DNA of 64,000 nucleotides from Acidobacteriota bacterium (GTDB lineage: Bacteria; Acidobacteriota; Thermoanaerobaculia; Multivoradales; Multivoraceae). Below, piece by piece: positions 43,677 through 51,514 of this stretch. The stretch is from assembly GCA_011525365.1 (NCBI GenBank), contig WTGQ01000002.1, positions 857,367-921,366 on the forward strand, in the 5' to 3' direction. The notes beneath the pieces are model-generated. The model had not been told where the DNA came from, did no database searches, and saw only the letters and a list, made by a program, of their open reading frames with translations. Numbering within the stretch: the first letter of the stretch is position 1; every line of letters begins with the position of its first letter. Position numbers and translations under genes: made by a program.

Positions 43677-45367
43677 GCCAGTTCTCCCCGCTTGTGCTGG
43701 TCGACGAGGTACTCGGTGGAACGGAGCGCCAGCGACATCATCGTCAGGGTTGGGTTCACGCAGCCGATGCTGACGTAGCAGGACCCGTCCATGACGAACA
43801 GGTTCTTCACCGTGTGGGACTGCTGGTACTGGTTCAGGTAGGAAGTTCCCGGATCGTCGCCCATGCGCGCGGTGCCGACCTCGTGGATGCCGGAGCCCAA
43901 CGGCGCCGGCTCCGTGTTCTGCGTGATGTTCGTGCAGCCGAGCGCCTCCAGCATGGCCCGGCCCTCCGCAATGATGTCCTGCACCATCGCGTACTCGTTG
44001 CTGCCGAGCGTGCAGTTCATCTGCAGCACCGGCACGCCCCATTTGTCGGTCACCTCCGGATCGAGGGTGACGCGGTTCTCGGGCCGCGGCAGGATCTCGC
44101 CGAAGCCGCCGAGCCCGATCGTCGAGATCGTGCTCGACTCGACCATCCGCTTGAAGTCGGCGCCGAAGCCGGGGATGCCGTATCCGTGCTGCCAGGTGGT
44201 GATGTTCTCGCCGCCCTGGTAGCCGTAGCCGCGGATGAAGTTCGGGTTCCTGGTCGCCGGGTCCTTCAGATTCTGGAAGCGGGGGATGTAGATCCCGTTC
44301 GGCCGATTGGCTCGCTCCGGCTGGGCGCCGGCTCTCGCTTCCAGTACGCCGCGCACGCCGGTCGCGTAGATGTGGTCCATCACGTAGCGGCCAAGGCAGT
44401 CGCTCTCGTTGGCCAGGCCGCCGTCGGCCGAGTTGAGCAGGATGCGGGTCGAGGCGAGGGTCGACGCGCAGAGCACGACGACATCGGCTTTCGCTTCCCG
44501 GGTCAGGTCCGACGTCTTGTCGACGTAGGTGACGCCGGAGGCGAGATCGCCTGCCTTCATGTCGACCTTGATGACCGCGGCATCCGGGACCAGGGTGAAC
44601 CGGCCGGTCGCTTCGCAGTCGACGAGCGTGGTCTGCGGCGAGTTGAAGTACGAGTTCGTCCGGCAGCCGTAGTGACAGGGACCGCAGTAGTGGCACATGT
44701 CACGGCCGTTGTGCCGGCGGGTGAGGACGGCGTTGCGGCCGATCGTCATCGGCCGGTTGAACTTCTCGGTCAGGGTTTCCTTCAGCATCGCCTCGCCGCA
44801 GGTGAAGGCCATCGGCGGCAGGAAGTCGCCGTCCGGCAGGATCTCCAGGCCCTCCTTGCGGCCGTTGACGCCGATGTAGCGCTCGACCCGGTCGTAGTAC
44901 GGCGCGAGGTCGGCGTAGCTGAACGGCCAGTCCATGCCGTAGCCGTCCAGGCTGGCCGCCTTGAAGTCGTAGTCGCTCATCCGGTACGACTGCCGCGCCC
45001 ACATGATCGAGCGGCCGCCGACGACATTGCCCTGGATCCAGTTGAAGTGGGTGCCGGGGGCCTCGGTGTACGGGTTGTCGACGTCGTCGATGAAGAAGTC
45101 CGCGTTGACCTCGGTGCAGGCGTAGCAGTACGACTGGCGGTGCCGGCGCTGGAGCAGCTCGTTCCGCGGGTCGGGGCGGCCGCGCAGTTCCATGTCGTGC
45201 GGCAGCGTGTGCTCGCGGAAGTCCTTCTCGGGGTCGAAGGCGCGGCCGGCCTCGAGCATCAGCACGTCCATGCCCGCTTCGGTCATCACCTTGGCGGTCC
45301 AGCCGCCCGTGGCGCCGGAGCCGACGACGATCGCGTCGTAGATCTTCGTGTCGGAGGTCTGCTTCAT
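43673..45367 (-). CDS. GMC-family oxidoreductase (gluconate/sugar dehydrogenase large subunit-like)
   Basis: A 564-residue flavoenzyme with the FAD dinucleotide site AIVVGSGATGGWTAKVM (13-29), the AGRAFDP turn and a catalytic region near the end: GIHEVGTARMGDDPGTS (about 490-506) and GCVNPTLTMMSLALRS. These fit periplasmic membrane-bound sugar/gluconate dehydrogenases. It has no signal peptide of its own, so it is probably exported by pairing with the Tat-signal small subunit. The substrate is a sugar or sugar acid. It lies 31 bases after the cupin lipoprotein gene. Confidence 0.88.
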   Translation of the reverse strand: MKQTSDTKIYDAIVVGSGATGGWTAKVMTEAGMDVLMLEAGRAFDPEKDFREHTLPHDMELRGRPDPRNELLQRRHRQSYCYACTEVNADFFIDDVDNPYTEAPGTHFNWIQGNVVGGRSIMWARQSYRMSDYDFKAASLDGYGMDWPFSYADLAPYYDRVERYIGVNGRKEGLEILPDGDFLPPMAFTCGEAMLKETLTEKFNRPMTIGRNAVLTRRHNGRDMCHYCGPCHYGCRTNSYFNSPQTTLVDCEATGRFTLVPDAAVIKVDMKAGDLASGVTYVDKTSDLTREAKADVVVLCASTLASTRILLNSADGGLANESDCLGRYVMDHIYATGVRGVLEARAGAQPERANRPNGIYIPRFQNLKDPATRNPNFIRGYGYQGGENITTWQHGYGIPGFGADFKRMVESSTISTIGLGGFGEILPRPENRVTLDPEVTDKWGVPVLQMNCTLGSNEYAMVQDIIAEGRAMLEALGCTNITQNTEPAPLGSGIHEVGTARMGDDPGTSYLNQYQQSHTVKNLFVMDGSCYVSIGCVNPTLTMMSLALRSTEYLVDQHKRGELA

Positions 45368-45398
45368 GCGTGGGGAGTCCTCGGACGGGAGACGCGCG

Positions 45399-46418
45399 TC
45401 AGCGGACGACCGCCTCGGTTGACGCCTCGACGTTGTACGGCAGGGCGTTGTCGCCCTCGAGCCCCAAGCGCTCGTTGATCGCCAGCAGGTGGTGGTCGAC
45501 GCCGATCTCGGCGCCGGGGCGGAAACCGGGCACCGTGATCACCTGCGCCAGCACGCCGCCCAGGCCGCGGTGAATCACGCCCCGCGGCAGGTAGATCAGG
45601 TCGCCGGCGCGGACGTCGTGGACGTCGAAGAGCCGCCCGGCTAGCTCGGGCGTCATCGTCTCGGGGGACTCGATGTCCGCGGCGCGGTAGCTCGTGAGGA
45701 GCCGATCCTCGTCGTTGCTCATCTGGACCAGGTAGAACTCGTCGAAGCCCGTGTCCACTGGGTGGTAGTGGGTGAAGGAGTCGGTGATCCGCACCCGGTG
45801 GGCGTTCAGGCCGTGGAAGGTGTAGGGCCCGTTGTCGTTGAGCCAGGTAAGCAGGATGCGCCGGTACGCGCCGGTTTCCGTGGCGCAGCCGCCGGGGACG
45901 TCCGTGATGTTCGGGTCCCAGTCGGGGCGGATCGCCGCCGGCACGTCGTCGTCCGGGGTGTCCGGGACGTCGAAGACGAGTGCGGCGATGGCGGGCTCGA
46001 CGGTCAGCCGCTCTCCGGGACGGAGCACCGCGATTTCGCCTACGTGCAGGTCCGTCCCGGTAGTGCCGGAGGCCGTGTGGATCTCGGCCGCCGCGGGCTC
46101 CTCCTCGACCGGCGTCTGAACGAAGACGAGCCGGCTCGACGCGTCCGCCACGATCTCCGTGGCCGCGGCCAGGAACGTCATCGCGTAGCCGGGATTGGCC
46201 GCCTCGAAGTGCCCCTTGACGCGGGCGAAGGCGGCTAGGCCGTCGGCGTCGCCGTCGAACAGATGGGCGCGGACGACTTCCGCCCTTGGCTGAGTGGTCA
46301 CGGATTCCGCGTCCGAGCCGTCAGCTTCGGCTTCCGTCTCGCCGGCGGTGCAGGAGATGAACGTCACCGAGGCCAGCAGCATCGCCGCCAGCGGTGCGAG
46401 GCATTTCCGTGGATTCAC
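45399..46418 (-). CDS. Cupin-domain lipoprotein
   Basis: I choose the GTG at 46418, which gives 339 residues opening VNPRKCLAPLAAMLLASVTFISC, a lipoprotein signal (Cys about 23). The cupin core shows DSFTHYHPVDTGFDEFYLVQ (His/His/Glu metal set, near residue 214) and a second motif GDLIYLPRGVIHRG. An N-terminal extension of about 140 residues precedes the core. Function could be a metal-dependent isomerase, dioxygenase or binding protein. It is upstream of the GMC operon and divergent from the DUF6807 gene. Confidence 0.75.
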   Translation of the reverse strand: MNPRKCLAPLAAMLLASVTFISCTAGETEAEADGSDAESVTTQPRAEVVRAHLFDGDADGLAAFARVKGHFEAANPGYAMTFLAAATEIVADASSRLVFVQTPVEEEPAAAEIHTASGTTGTDLHVGEIAVLRPGERLTVEPAIAALVFDVPDTPDDDVPAAIRPDWDPNITDVPGGCATETGAYRRILLTWLNDNGPYTFHGLNAHRVRITDSFTHYHPVDTGFDEFYLVQMSNDEDRLLTSYRAADIESPETMTPELAGRLFDVHDVRAGDLIYLPRGVIHRGLGGVLAQVITVPGFRPGAEIGVDHHLLAINERLGLEGDNALPYNVEASTEAVVR

Positions 46419-46436
46419 GCGCGAGACGGTACCATG

Positions 46437-46451
46437 CCGGGATCTTCCCGG
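46437..46451. promoter_or_regulatory. Inverted repeat between divergent cupin and DUF6807 genes
   Basis: CCGGGA-TCT-TCCCGG is a 6-3-6 perfect inverted repeat in the 61-base divergent gap. It could be an operator for one or both genes, but GC content makes chance repeats common. Confidence 0.25.
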
Positions 46452-46479
46452 AACGCGAACAACGGCAGAGGAACCGACC

Positions 46480-47490
46480 ATGTTGCGCCGCCTGAATCCG
46501 CCAGCCGCCGCCGCTCTCTTCCCGTGCCTGTTGGCGGTCTCGGCGACCGCGACGGCGGACGACGGCGGTCCGATGATCGAGCTCGCCAGGCAAGCCGGCG
46601 AGCGCGTCCTGGTCACCGTCGACGGCGAACCGTTCACCGAGTATCGCCCCGGCGGCGAGGCCGATGGCGGCGGCCACCTGCCGTACCTGTACCCGGTCTA
46701 CGGTCCGGGCGGGCAGGCGCTTACCCGCAACTGGCCGATGTCCGAGGGGAAAGGCGAGGAGCGGGATCATCCCCACCACCGTTCCCTGTGGTTCGCGCAT
46801 GGCGTCGTCGGCCCGGCCGACGGTTCGAAACGCCACGACTTCTGGACCGGCCGCGACGGTTCGGCGATCGTCCATCGGGAGATCCTGGCTGTGGAGTCGG
46901 GCGAGGCCGGCGTGCTGCGGACGGCCAATGCATGGGTTGCGCCTGCCGGGGAAGAGGTGCTTCGCGAAGAGCGGACGACGACCTTCCGCGCCGGCGCTTT
47001 CGACTCCGGCCAGGCCTGGCGGGCGATCGACTTCGACCTTCGGTTACTGGCCGGCGACGCGGCGGTCGTCCTCGGCGACACGAAGGAAGGCACGATGGCC
47101 ATCCGCGTTGCGCCGACCCTCCGCCACCAGGGCGAGCACGCCGCCGGCGCGATGCGGAACAGCGAAGGCATCGAAGGCGCCGACGTCTGGGGCAAGCGCG
47201 CCGCCTGGGTTCACTACAGCGGGCCGGTCGACGGCAGGGCCGTCGGCATCGCGGTCCTCGACCACCCCGGGAACTTTCGTCACCCGACCTGGTGGCACGC
47301 CCGCGCCTACGGCCTGTTCGCCGCCAACCCCTTCGGTGTCCACGACTTCGAGAAAGCAAAGAAGGGTACCGGCGACTGGACGATTCCGGCGGGCGGAGAG
47401 CTACGGCTGCGGTATCGGCTGCTGTTCCACGACGGTGAGGTGTCGCCGGAGCAGCTCGACGACGAACTCCGGCGCTACTCGGCCGACTAG
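46480..47490 (+). CDS. PmoA/DUF6807-family secreted protein
   Basis: I choose the ATG at 46480 (336 residues), which follows the intergenic region; the reading frame stays open upstream into the divergent gene. A signal peptide (1-26) precedes a beta-rich domain with YRPGGEADGGGHLPYLYPVYGP, DHPHHRSLWFAHG, RDGSAIVHRE and DHPGNFRHPTWWHARAYGLFAANPFG. These blocks match the PmoA-like family, which resembles carbohydrate-binding or -active folds. Secreted; no proven activity. Confidence 0.75.
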   Translation: MLRRLNPPAAAALFPCLLAVSATATADDGGPMIELARQAGERVLVTVDGEPFTEYRPGGEADGGGHLPYLYPVYGPGGQALTRNWPMSEGKGEERDHPHHRSLWFAHGVVGPADGSKRHDFWTGRDGSAIVHREILAVESGEAGVLRTANAWVAPAGEEVLREERTTTFRAGAFDSGQAWRAIDFDLRLLAGDAAVVLGDTKEGTMAIRVAPTLRHQGEHAAGAMRNSEGIEGADVWGKRAAWVHYSGPVDGRAVGIAVLDHPGNFRHPTWWHARAYGLFAANPFGVHDFEKAKKGTGDWTIPAGGELRLRYRLLFHDGEVSPEQLDDELRRYSAD

Positions 47491-47524
47491 CTGTGGCTAG
47501 CGCTGGCTCCGCATCGACTGAGAG

Positions 47525-47553
47525 TGGACAGATTGTTTGTCTGGTCGTATGAT
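47525..47553 (+). promoter_or_regulatory. Promoter with overlapping inverted repeat upstream of the Phd/PIN pair
   Basis: TGGACA (47525-47530) and TATGAT (47548-47553) form a near-consensus -35/-10 pair with a 17-base spacer. An inverted repeat with arms GACAGA (47527-47532) and TCTGGTC (47540-47546; one extra base) spans the -35/spacer region, as expected for autoregulation by the antitoxin. Confidence 0.55.
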
Positions 47554-47609
47554 CCGTCCAGTTTTGGAGACCCCCGCCGATCGACGACGAGAATGAGGAT
47601 CCGGAGACG

Positions 47610-47831
47610 ATGAGCCGTACCATTGGCGCCGCGCAGTTCAAGGAACAGTGCCTCGCGATTCTCGATCAGGTGGACCGCGATGGCATCGTGATCACGAAAC
47701 ACGGCCGCCCGGTGGCGAAGCTGATACCGGTCGAAGGCACTTCCGAGCACCTGATCGGCTGCCTTCGGGGGAAGTTGCAGCCTGCTGGCGACATCATGAG
47801 CACCGGCGTCAGGTGGGATGCTGAATCTTGA
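47610..47831 (+). CDS. Phd/YefM-type antitoxin
   Basis: A 73-residue protein whose N-terminal part (SRTIGAAQFKEQCLAILDQV, then GIVITKHGRPVAKLIPVE) is the Phd/YefM DNA-binding fold. The short C-terminal tail should bind the PIN toxin encoded next. It overlaps the toxin ATG by 14 bases. A near-consensus promoter lies 57 bases upstream. Confidence 0.8.
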   Translation: MSRTIGAAQFKEQCLAILDQVDRDGIVITKHGRPVAKLIPVEGTSEHLIGCLRGKLQPAGDIMSTGVRWDAES

Positions 47832-48186
47832 TACCCACATCCTCGTCGACGCCCTGGAAGGAGAGCTGAGACCGGCGGAGCAGCGGCTTCTTGCCAGCGA
47901 CCGCTGGGGCATCTCGGCCATCGTTCTCTGGGAACTCGCGAAGCTGGCGCAACTCGGGCGGATAGGGCTGGATCTGGGGGAGCCGCGGATGCAGAGGGCG
48001 CTCCGTCAGGTCCACACCTGGCCTTTGTCAGTGGAGGTATGCCGTACGAGTTGCGAACTCGATTTCCGGGGCGATCCCGCGGATGAACTGATCGCCGCGA
48101 CGAGCGTCGTCCATCAGGTTCCTCTGGTCACCCGCGACCGGAAGATCCGCGCCTCGCGGATCGTGCCGTTGGCTGCGCTCCGCTAA
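47818..48186 (+). CDS. vapC: PIN-domain toxin (VapC-like)
   Basis: A 122-residue single-domain PIN protein. Acidic residues appear at LDTHILVDAL (Asp5), VLWELAKLAQLGRI (Glu near 39) and DPADELIAATSVVHQVPLVTRDRKI (Asp pair near 82-97). It should cleave RNA and is neutralised by the preceding antitoxin. Second PIN toxin of the window; the two share only the fold. Confidence 0.83.
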   Translation: MLNLDTHILVDALEGELRPAEQRLLASDRWGISAIVLWELAKLAQLGRIGLDLGEPRMQRALRQVHTWPLSVEVCRTSCELDFRGDPADELIAATSVVHQVPLVTRDRKIRASRIVPLAALR

Positions 48187-48279
48187 CGGGGGACCCCATG
48201 CTACCCTCGCCGCCGCTGCTCGGGCGTCCGGCCCAGCGTCAGCGGAACCTACCGAGAACAACGCCTGGAGAGACGCCCA

Positions 48280-48789
48280 ATGCGGCCAGCCCACTTCGTT
48301 TCGATCGCGATTCTCGTTGCCTCCCTGGCGGCCGGCGGTCCGGCGTTCGCCGGCGACGACAGCGCCGTGGCGGCCGTGAAAGAGGTCTTCGAGACCGGCG
48401 TTGCCGCGCTCAACGAGGGCAACCTCGACGGTTTCCTCGACACGGTGCACGACGAGGCGCTCTCCTTCTATGCCTGCGGTCCCACGTCGGGGAAGCAGGG
48501 CCGGGAAGCCTGCGCGCTCGACTGGCGCCTCTTCTTCAACACCACGACGAACGCCCGGTTCGAGACGCGGAACGAGGAGTACCGGATCATCGGCGACACG
48601 GGAATCGCCTACGGGGAGTACTCGTTGTCGGTGAACTACAACGGGCAGGGGCGGCAGACGGTGCACGAAGGCCGCTACACGATGACCTACACGCGGGTGG
48701 GCGACGAGTGGCGGATCGCCATGCAGCACAACACGCCCGTGAGCGACTCGCCGCAGCCGGTGCGCGATCTGGCAAGTGGAGCCCGCTGA
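48280..48789 (+). CDS. Secreted NTF2-like (SnoaL) protein
   Basis: A 169-residue protein with a signal peptide (1-24) and an NTF2-like core: VAALNEGNLDGFLDTVHDEALSFYACG and RYTMTYTRVGDEWRIAMQHNTP. Two Cys (CGPTSGKQGREAC) could form a disulfide. It is soluble and periplasmic rather than lipid-anchored, unlike the two NTF2-like lipoproteins at 34.1-35.2 kb. Function unknown. It overlaps the next gene by 14 bases. Confidence 0.77.
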   Translation: MRPAHFVSIAILVASLAAGGPAFAGDDSAVAAVKEVFETGVAALNEGNLDGFLDTVHDEALSFYACGPTSGKQGREACALDWRLFFNTTTNARFETRNEEYRIIGDTGIAYGEYSLSVNYNGQGRQTVHEGRYTMTYTRVGDEWRIAMQHNTPVSDSPQPVRDLASGAR

Positions 48790-49471
48790 GTTGAGACTAC
48801 GTCGCGTCGCTTCCCTCACGGCTGGCGCGGCCCTGCTCTTCGTCACGGCGGCCGGCGCACAGCCCGTCGACGTCTCCGGCCTGAACGAGCGGTACAAGGA
48901 CCCCGACCTGAAGGTCGAAGCCTGGGCGCAGCGGTTCGAGTCGGAGGGCCGGGAGGTGTTCGACCGTCGGGAGGAGATCGTCGCGTCGATAGGTCTCGAG
49001 CCCGGCCAGAGCATCGCCGATGTCGGCGCCGGGACGGGCTTGTTCGTGCCACTGTTCGCCGCGGCGGTCGGCCCGGACGGCAAGGTCTACGCCGTGGACA
49101 TCGCGCCGCGCTTCATCGAGCACATCAGAGCCAGGGCCGCGGAGCGCGATTTGACCCAGGTCACGGCGATCCTCAACGAGGACCGCTCGACCCGTCTGCC
49201 GGAAGGCTCGGTCGACGTCGTGTTCATCTGCGACACCTACCACCACTTCGAGTACCCGGAGGCGATGCTCGCCTCGATCCACCGGGCCATGCGGCCGGGC
49301 GGCAGGCTCGTCATCGTCGACTTCAAGCGTGAGGGGAGGATGGGCCGTCACGTCCGTGCCGGCAAGGAGGTGTTCAAGGCCGAAATCGAGGCGGGCGGCT
49401 TCCGGTTCACGGAAGAGCTCGAGATAGACGGCATCGAGGAGAACTACATACTCCACTTCGAGCGCCGCTGA
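48776..49471 (+). CDS. Class I SAM methyltransferase with N-terminal signal-like segment
   Basis: A 231-residue protein with the SAM site ADVGAGTGLFVPLFA and a DVVFICDTYHHFEYP acidic block, a Methyltransf_11/25-type core. Preceding it is RRVASLTAGAALLFVTAAGA, which looks like a cleavable signal peptide. That would place a SAM-dependent enzyme in the periplasm, where SAM is not normally available. The start is taken as GTG at 48776 because of overlap with the preceding gene; a TTG at 48791 would shorten only the n-region and leave the hydrophobic segment intact. A membrane anchor with a cytoplasmic domain is an alternative. Confidence 0.75.
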   Translation: MEPAELRLRRVASLTAGAALLFVTAAGAQPVDVSGLNERYKDPDLKVEAWAQRFESEGREVFDRREEIVASIGLEPGQSIADVGAGTGLFVPLFAAAVGPDGKVYAVDIAPRFIEHIRARAAERDLTQVTAILNEDRSTRLPEGSVDVVFICDTYHHFEYPEAMLASIHRAMRPGGRLVIVDFKREGRMGRHVRAGKEVFKAEIEAGGFRFTEELEIDGIEENYILHFERR

Positions 49472-49491
49472 CGGAGCGACTGTCACCGCGC

Positions 49492-50817
49492 ATGGAGGCG
49501 GGTAGGCGGCCGGCAGCCCGGAGGCAGACCCATCCGCTGGGGCTGTGGACGCTCTCCGCGCTGGTCGTGGCGAACATGATCGGCGCCGGCGTCTTCACGA
49601 CGTCCGGCTTCGCGCTCGGCGATCTCGGTTCACCCCTGCGGGTGCTGGCCGCCTGGTTCATCGGCGGCCTGCTCGCGCTCTGCGGCGCGCTGAGCTACGG
49701 GATGCTCGCGCGGCTGGTTCCGGCGTCCGGCGGGGAGTACCTGTATCTCTCGCGGAACCTGCACCCGGGCGCGGGCTTCATTGCCGGCTGGGTGTCGCTG
49801 CTGGCCGGTTTCGTCGGCGCGATCGCCTACGCGGCGATCACGTTCTCGGTCTATGCGGCGCCGGTGGCCTCGGATTCCTACGCGTCACAGTGGATCGCGA
49901 CCTCGGTCATCGTGGCAGCGGCCATGCTCCACGCGTTCAGGCTCAGGGAGGGGGCCTCCGTTCAGAACCTGGCCGTCGCGCTGAAGCTCATCCTCATCGG
50001 CGCCTTCTGCGCCTACGCCGTCGGTACGGGGGGCGGCGGGGGCTGGCCCGGCCTCAGGGAGATCGGCGAACGCAACGACCTCGTGCCGGCGTCGATCGGG
50101 GCGTTCGCGCTCACCCTCATGTGGATTTCGTTCAGCTACTCGGGGTTCAACGCGGCGGTGTACGTCGCCGGCGAAGTCCCCGTCGCGAAGAAGCTCGTGC
50201 CGCGCGGGCTCCTGCTTGGCACCTTCGCCACGATGCTCGTGTACCTCGCTCTCAATGCCGTGTTCGTGCTGGCGGCGCCCTACGAGGCCATCGCGTTCCA
50301 GGAGGATGTCGCGGCGGCCGCCGCCGGCGTGATCGGCGGCGACCGGCTTGCGGTCGTGGTCCGCGTCGTGATCGCGGTCGCGCTCTTCACATCCGTCTCC
50401 GCCATGACGATGGTCGGGCCCCGCGTCTACGCCAGGATGGCCGAGGACGGCCTGCTGCCGCGCGCGCTGCGCCTCAGGGGAGAGACGCCGATGGTGTCCG
50501 TGCTGATGCAGTCGGCGCTTGCCATCATCGTCGTCTGGATCGCGGGGCTCAGGGAGCTGCTGTCCTATCTCGGTTTCACTCTCGCGCTCTGCACTGCCGC
50601 AACCGTCGGGACCCTGTTCGTCGTCGCGCGCCGCCAGCCCGGGATCGTCGGGCGCCTGCCGGGCTACCCGTGGGCGCCGGTGGCCTACGTGAGCTTTACG
50701 CTCCTGTTCGCTGCACTTGCGGCGACCCAAAGCCCATGGGAGATGGTCGCGGCAGTGGCGACGCTGGTGTCGGGACTGTTGCTGTACGCGGTGGCGAGGC
50801 GGTCGTCCACTACTTGA
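49492..50817 (+). CDS. APC-family amino acid/polyamine permease
   Basis: A 441-residue protein with about twelve hydrophobic segments. The APC signature is near the start: VVANMIGAGVFTTSGFALGDLG (IGxGIF type), then ASGGEYLYLSRNLHP and GFVGAIAYAAITFSVYAA. By family it transports amino acids or polyamines across the inner membrane with proton coupling. It lies 20 bases after the methyltransferase gene and overlaps the convergent DUF1080-like gene by 8 bases. Confidence 0.87.
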   Translation: MEAGRRPAARRQTHPLGLWTLSALVVANMIGAGVFTTSGFALGDLGSPLRVLAAWFIGGLLALCGALSYGMLARLVPASGGEYLYLSRNLHPGAGFIAGWVSLLAGFVGAIAYAAITFSVYAAPVASDSYASQWIATSVIVAAAMLHAFRLREGASVQNLAVALKLILIGAFCAYAVGTGGGGGWPGLREIGERNDLVPASIGAFALTLMWISFSYSGFNAAVYVAGEVPVAKKLVPRGLLLGTFATMLVYLALNAVFVLAAPYEAIAFQEDVAAAAAGVIGGDRLAVVVRVVIAVALFTSVSAMTMVGPRVYARMAEDGLLPRALRLRGETPMVSVLMQSALAIIVVWIAGLRELLSYLGFTLALCTAATVGTLFVVARRQPGIVGRLPGYPWAPVAYVSFTLLFAALAATQSPWEMVAAVATLVSGLLLYAVARRSSTT

Positions 50818-51514
50818 AGGCGGGACTCTCGGCCTTGCGGGAGCCGGGCGCCCAGATCCGCACCTGGCTGAAGCGGCCGGTGTCGTCGAACGAACCGAAG
50901 CCGACTCTTCCCCAGCCGAGCGGGTCGCGGTCGGTCGACACCGTCGGCTGCTTCTCGCCGTCGAAGTAGACCCGTAGCGAGCCGTCCTGGCGTTCGACCC
51001 TGACCCGCTTCCAGCCGCGTTCCCAGTCGACGCCTTCGTCCGGGATCGCGCCCATCGGCGCCCGGTCGGCGTTGTCGACCAGGAAGATGTTGTGGGCGCG
51101 GTCGTCCGGCTCCGTGGCCAGGTGGGCGTAGTAGTAGCGATTCGGTCCCTCGAAGCCGAAGAAGACGCTGAGGTCCCGGTGCCCGTACTCCCTTCCGGTC
51201 TGCCATGCCTCGACCTCGAGGACGAAGTCGGCGAGCAGGAGATCGTCGATCAGGGCGATGTTGAGTGGTGAACGGTGCTTCGGCTTGTACTTGCTGCCGC
51301 CCTTGAGGTCGAGGTAGCCGCGCCAGTCTCCCGCGCCGTACTCCCACGCTCGCTCGTCGCTGAAGGTGAAGTCGTCGAGCGCCGAGGCGTCCGTGAAGTC
51401 CTGGGAGTAGACGAGTTCGTAGCCTTCCGGGACGCTCGACTGGGCGGAAAGGCCGCCTGCGGCGACCAGCGCGATCAGAGCGAGCGCGGAGCTTGCGGTA
51501 CGAATGCCGCGCAT
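50810..51514 (-). CDS. DUF1080/3-keto-disaccharide hydrolase-like secreted protein
   Basis: I choose the ATG at 51514, which shares one base with the Gfo/Idh stop (TGATG) and gives 234 residues. A signal peptide (1-25) is followed by a jelly-roll domain with YSQDFTDASALDDFTF, FVLEVEAW, LSVFFGFEGPNRYYYAHLA, WERGWKRVRVERQDGSLRVYF and GWGRVGFGSFDDTGRF. This is the concanavalin-like DUF1080 layout; some members hydrolyse 3-keto-glycosides. Coupling to a Gfo/Idh oxidoreductase, whose family makes 3-keto sugars, supports that role. Substrate unproven. Confidence 0.72.
   Translation of the reverse strand: MRGIRTASSALALIALVAAGGLSAQSSVPEGYELVYSQDFTDASALDDFTFSDERAWEYGAGDWRGYLDLKGGSKYKPKHRSPLNIALIDDLLLADFVLEVEAWQTGREYGHRDLSVFFGFEGPNRYYYAHLATEPDDRAHNIFLVDNADRAPMGAIPDEGVDWERGWKRVRVERQDGSLRVYFDGEKQPTVSTDRDPLGWGRVGFGSFDDTGRFSQVRIWAPGSRKAESPAFK

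Noticed and set aside
45399-46637. Longer version of the cupin lipoprotein starting at 46637
   Set aside because: It runs into the divergent DUF6807 gene, and the GTG at 46418 gives a proper lipoprotein signal.
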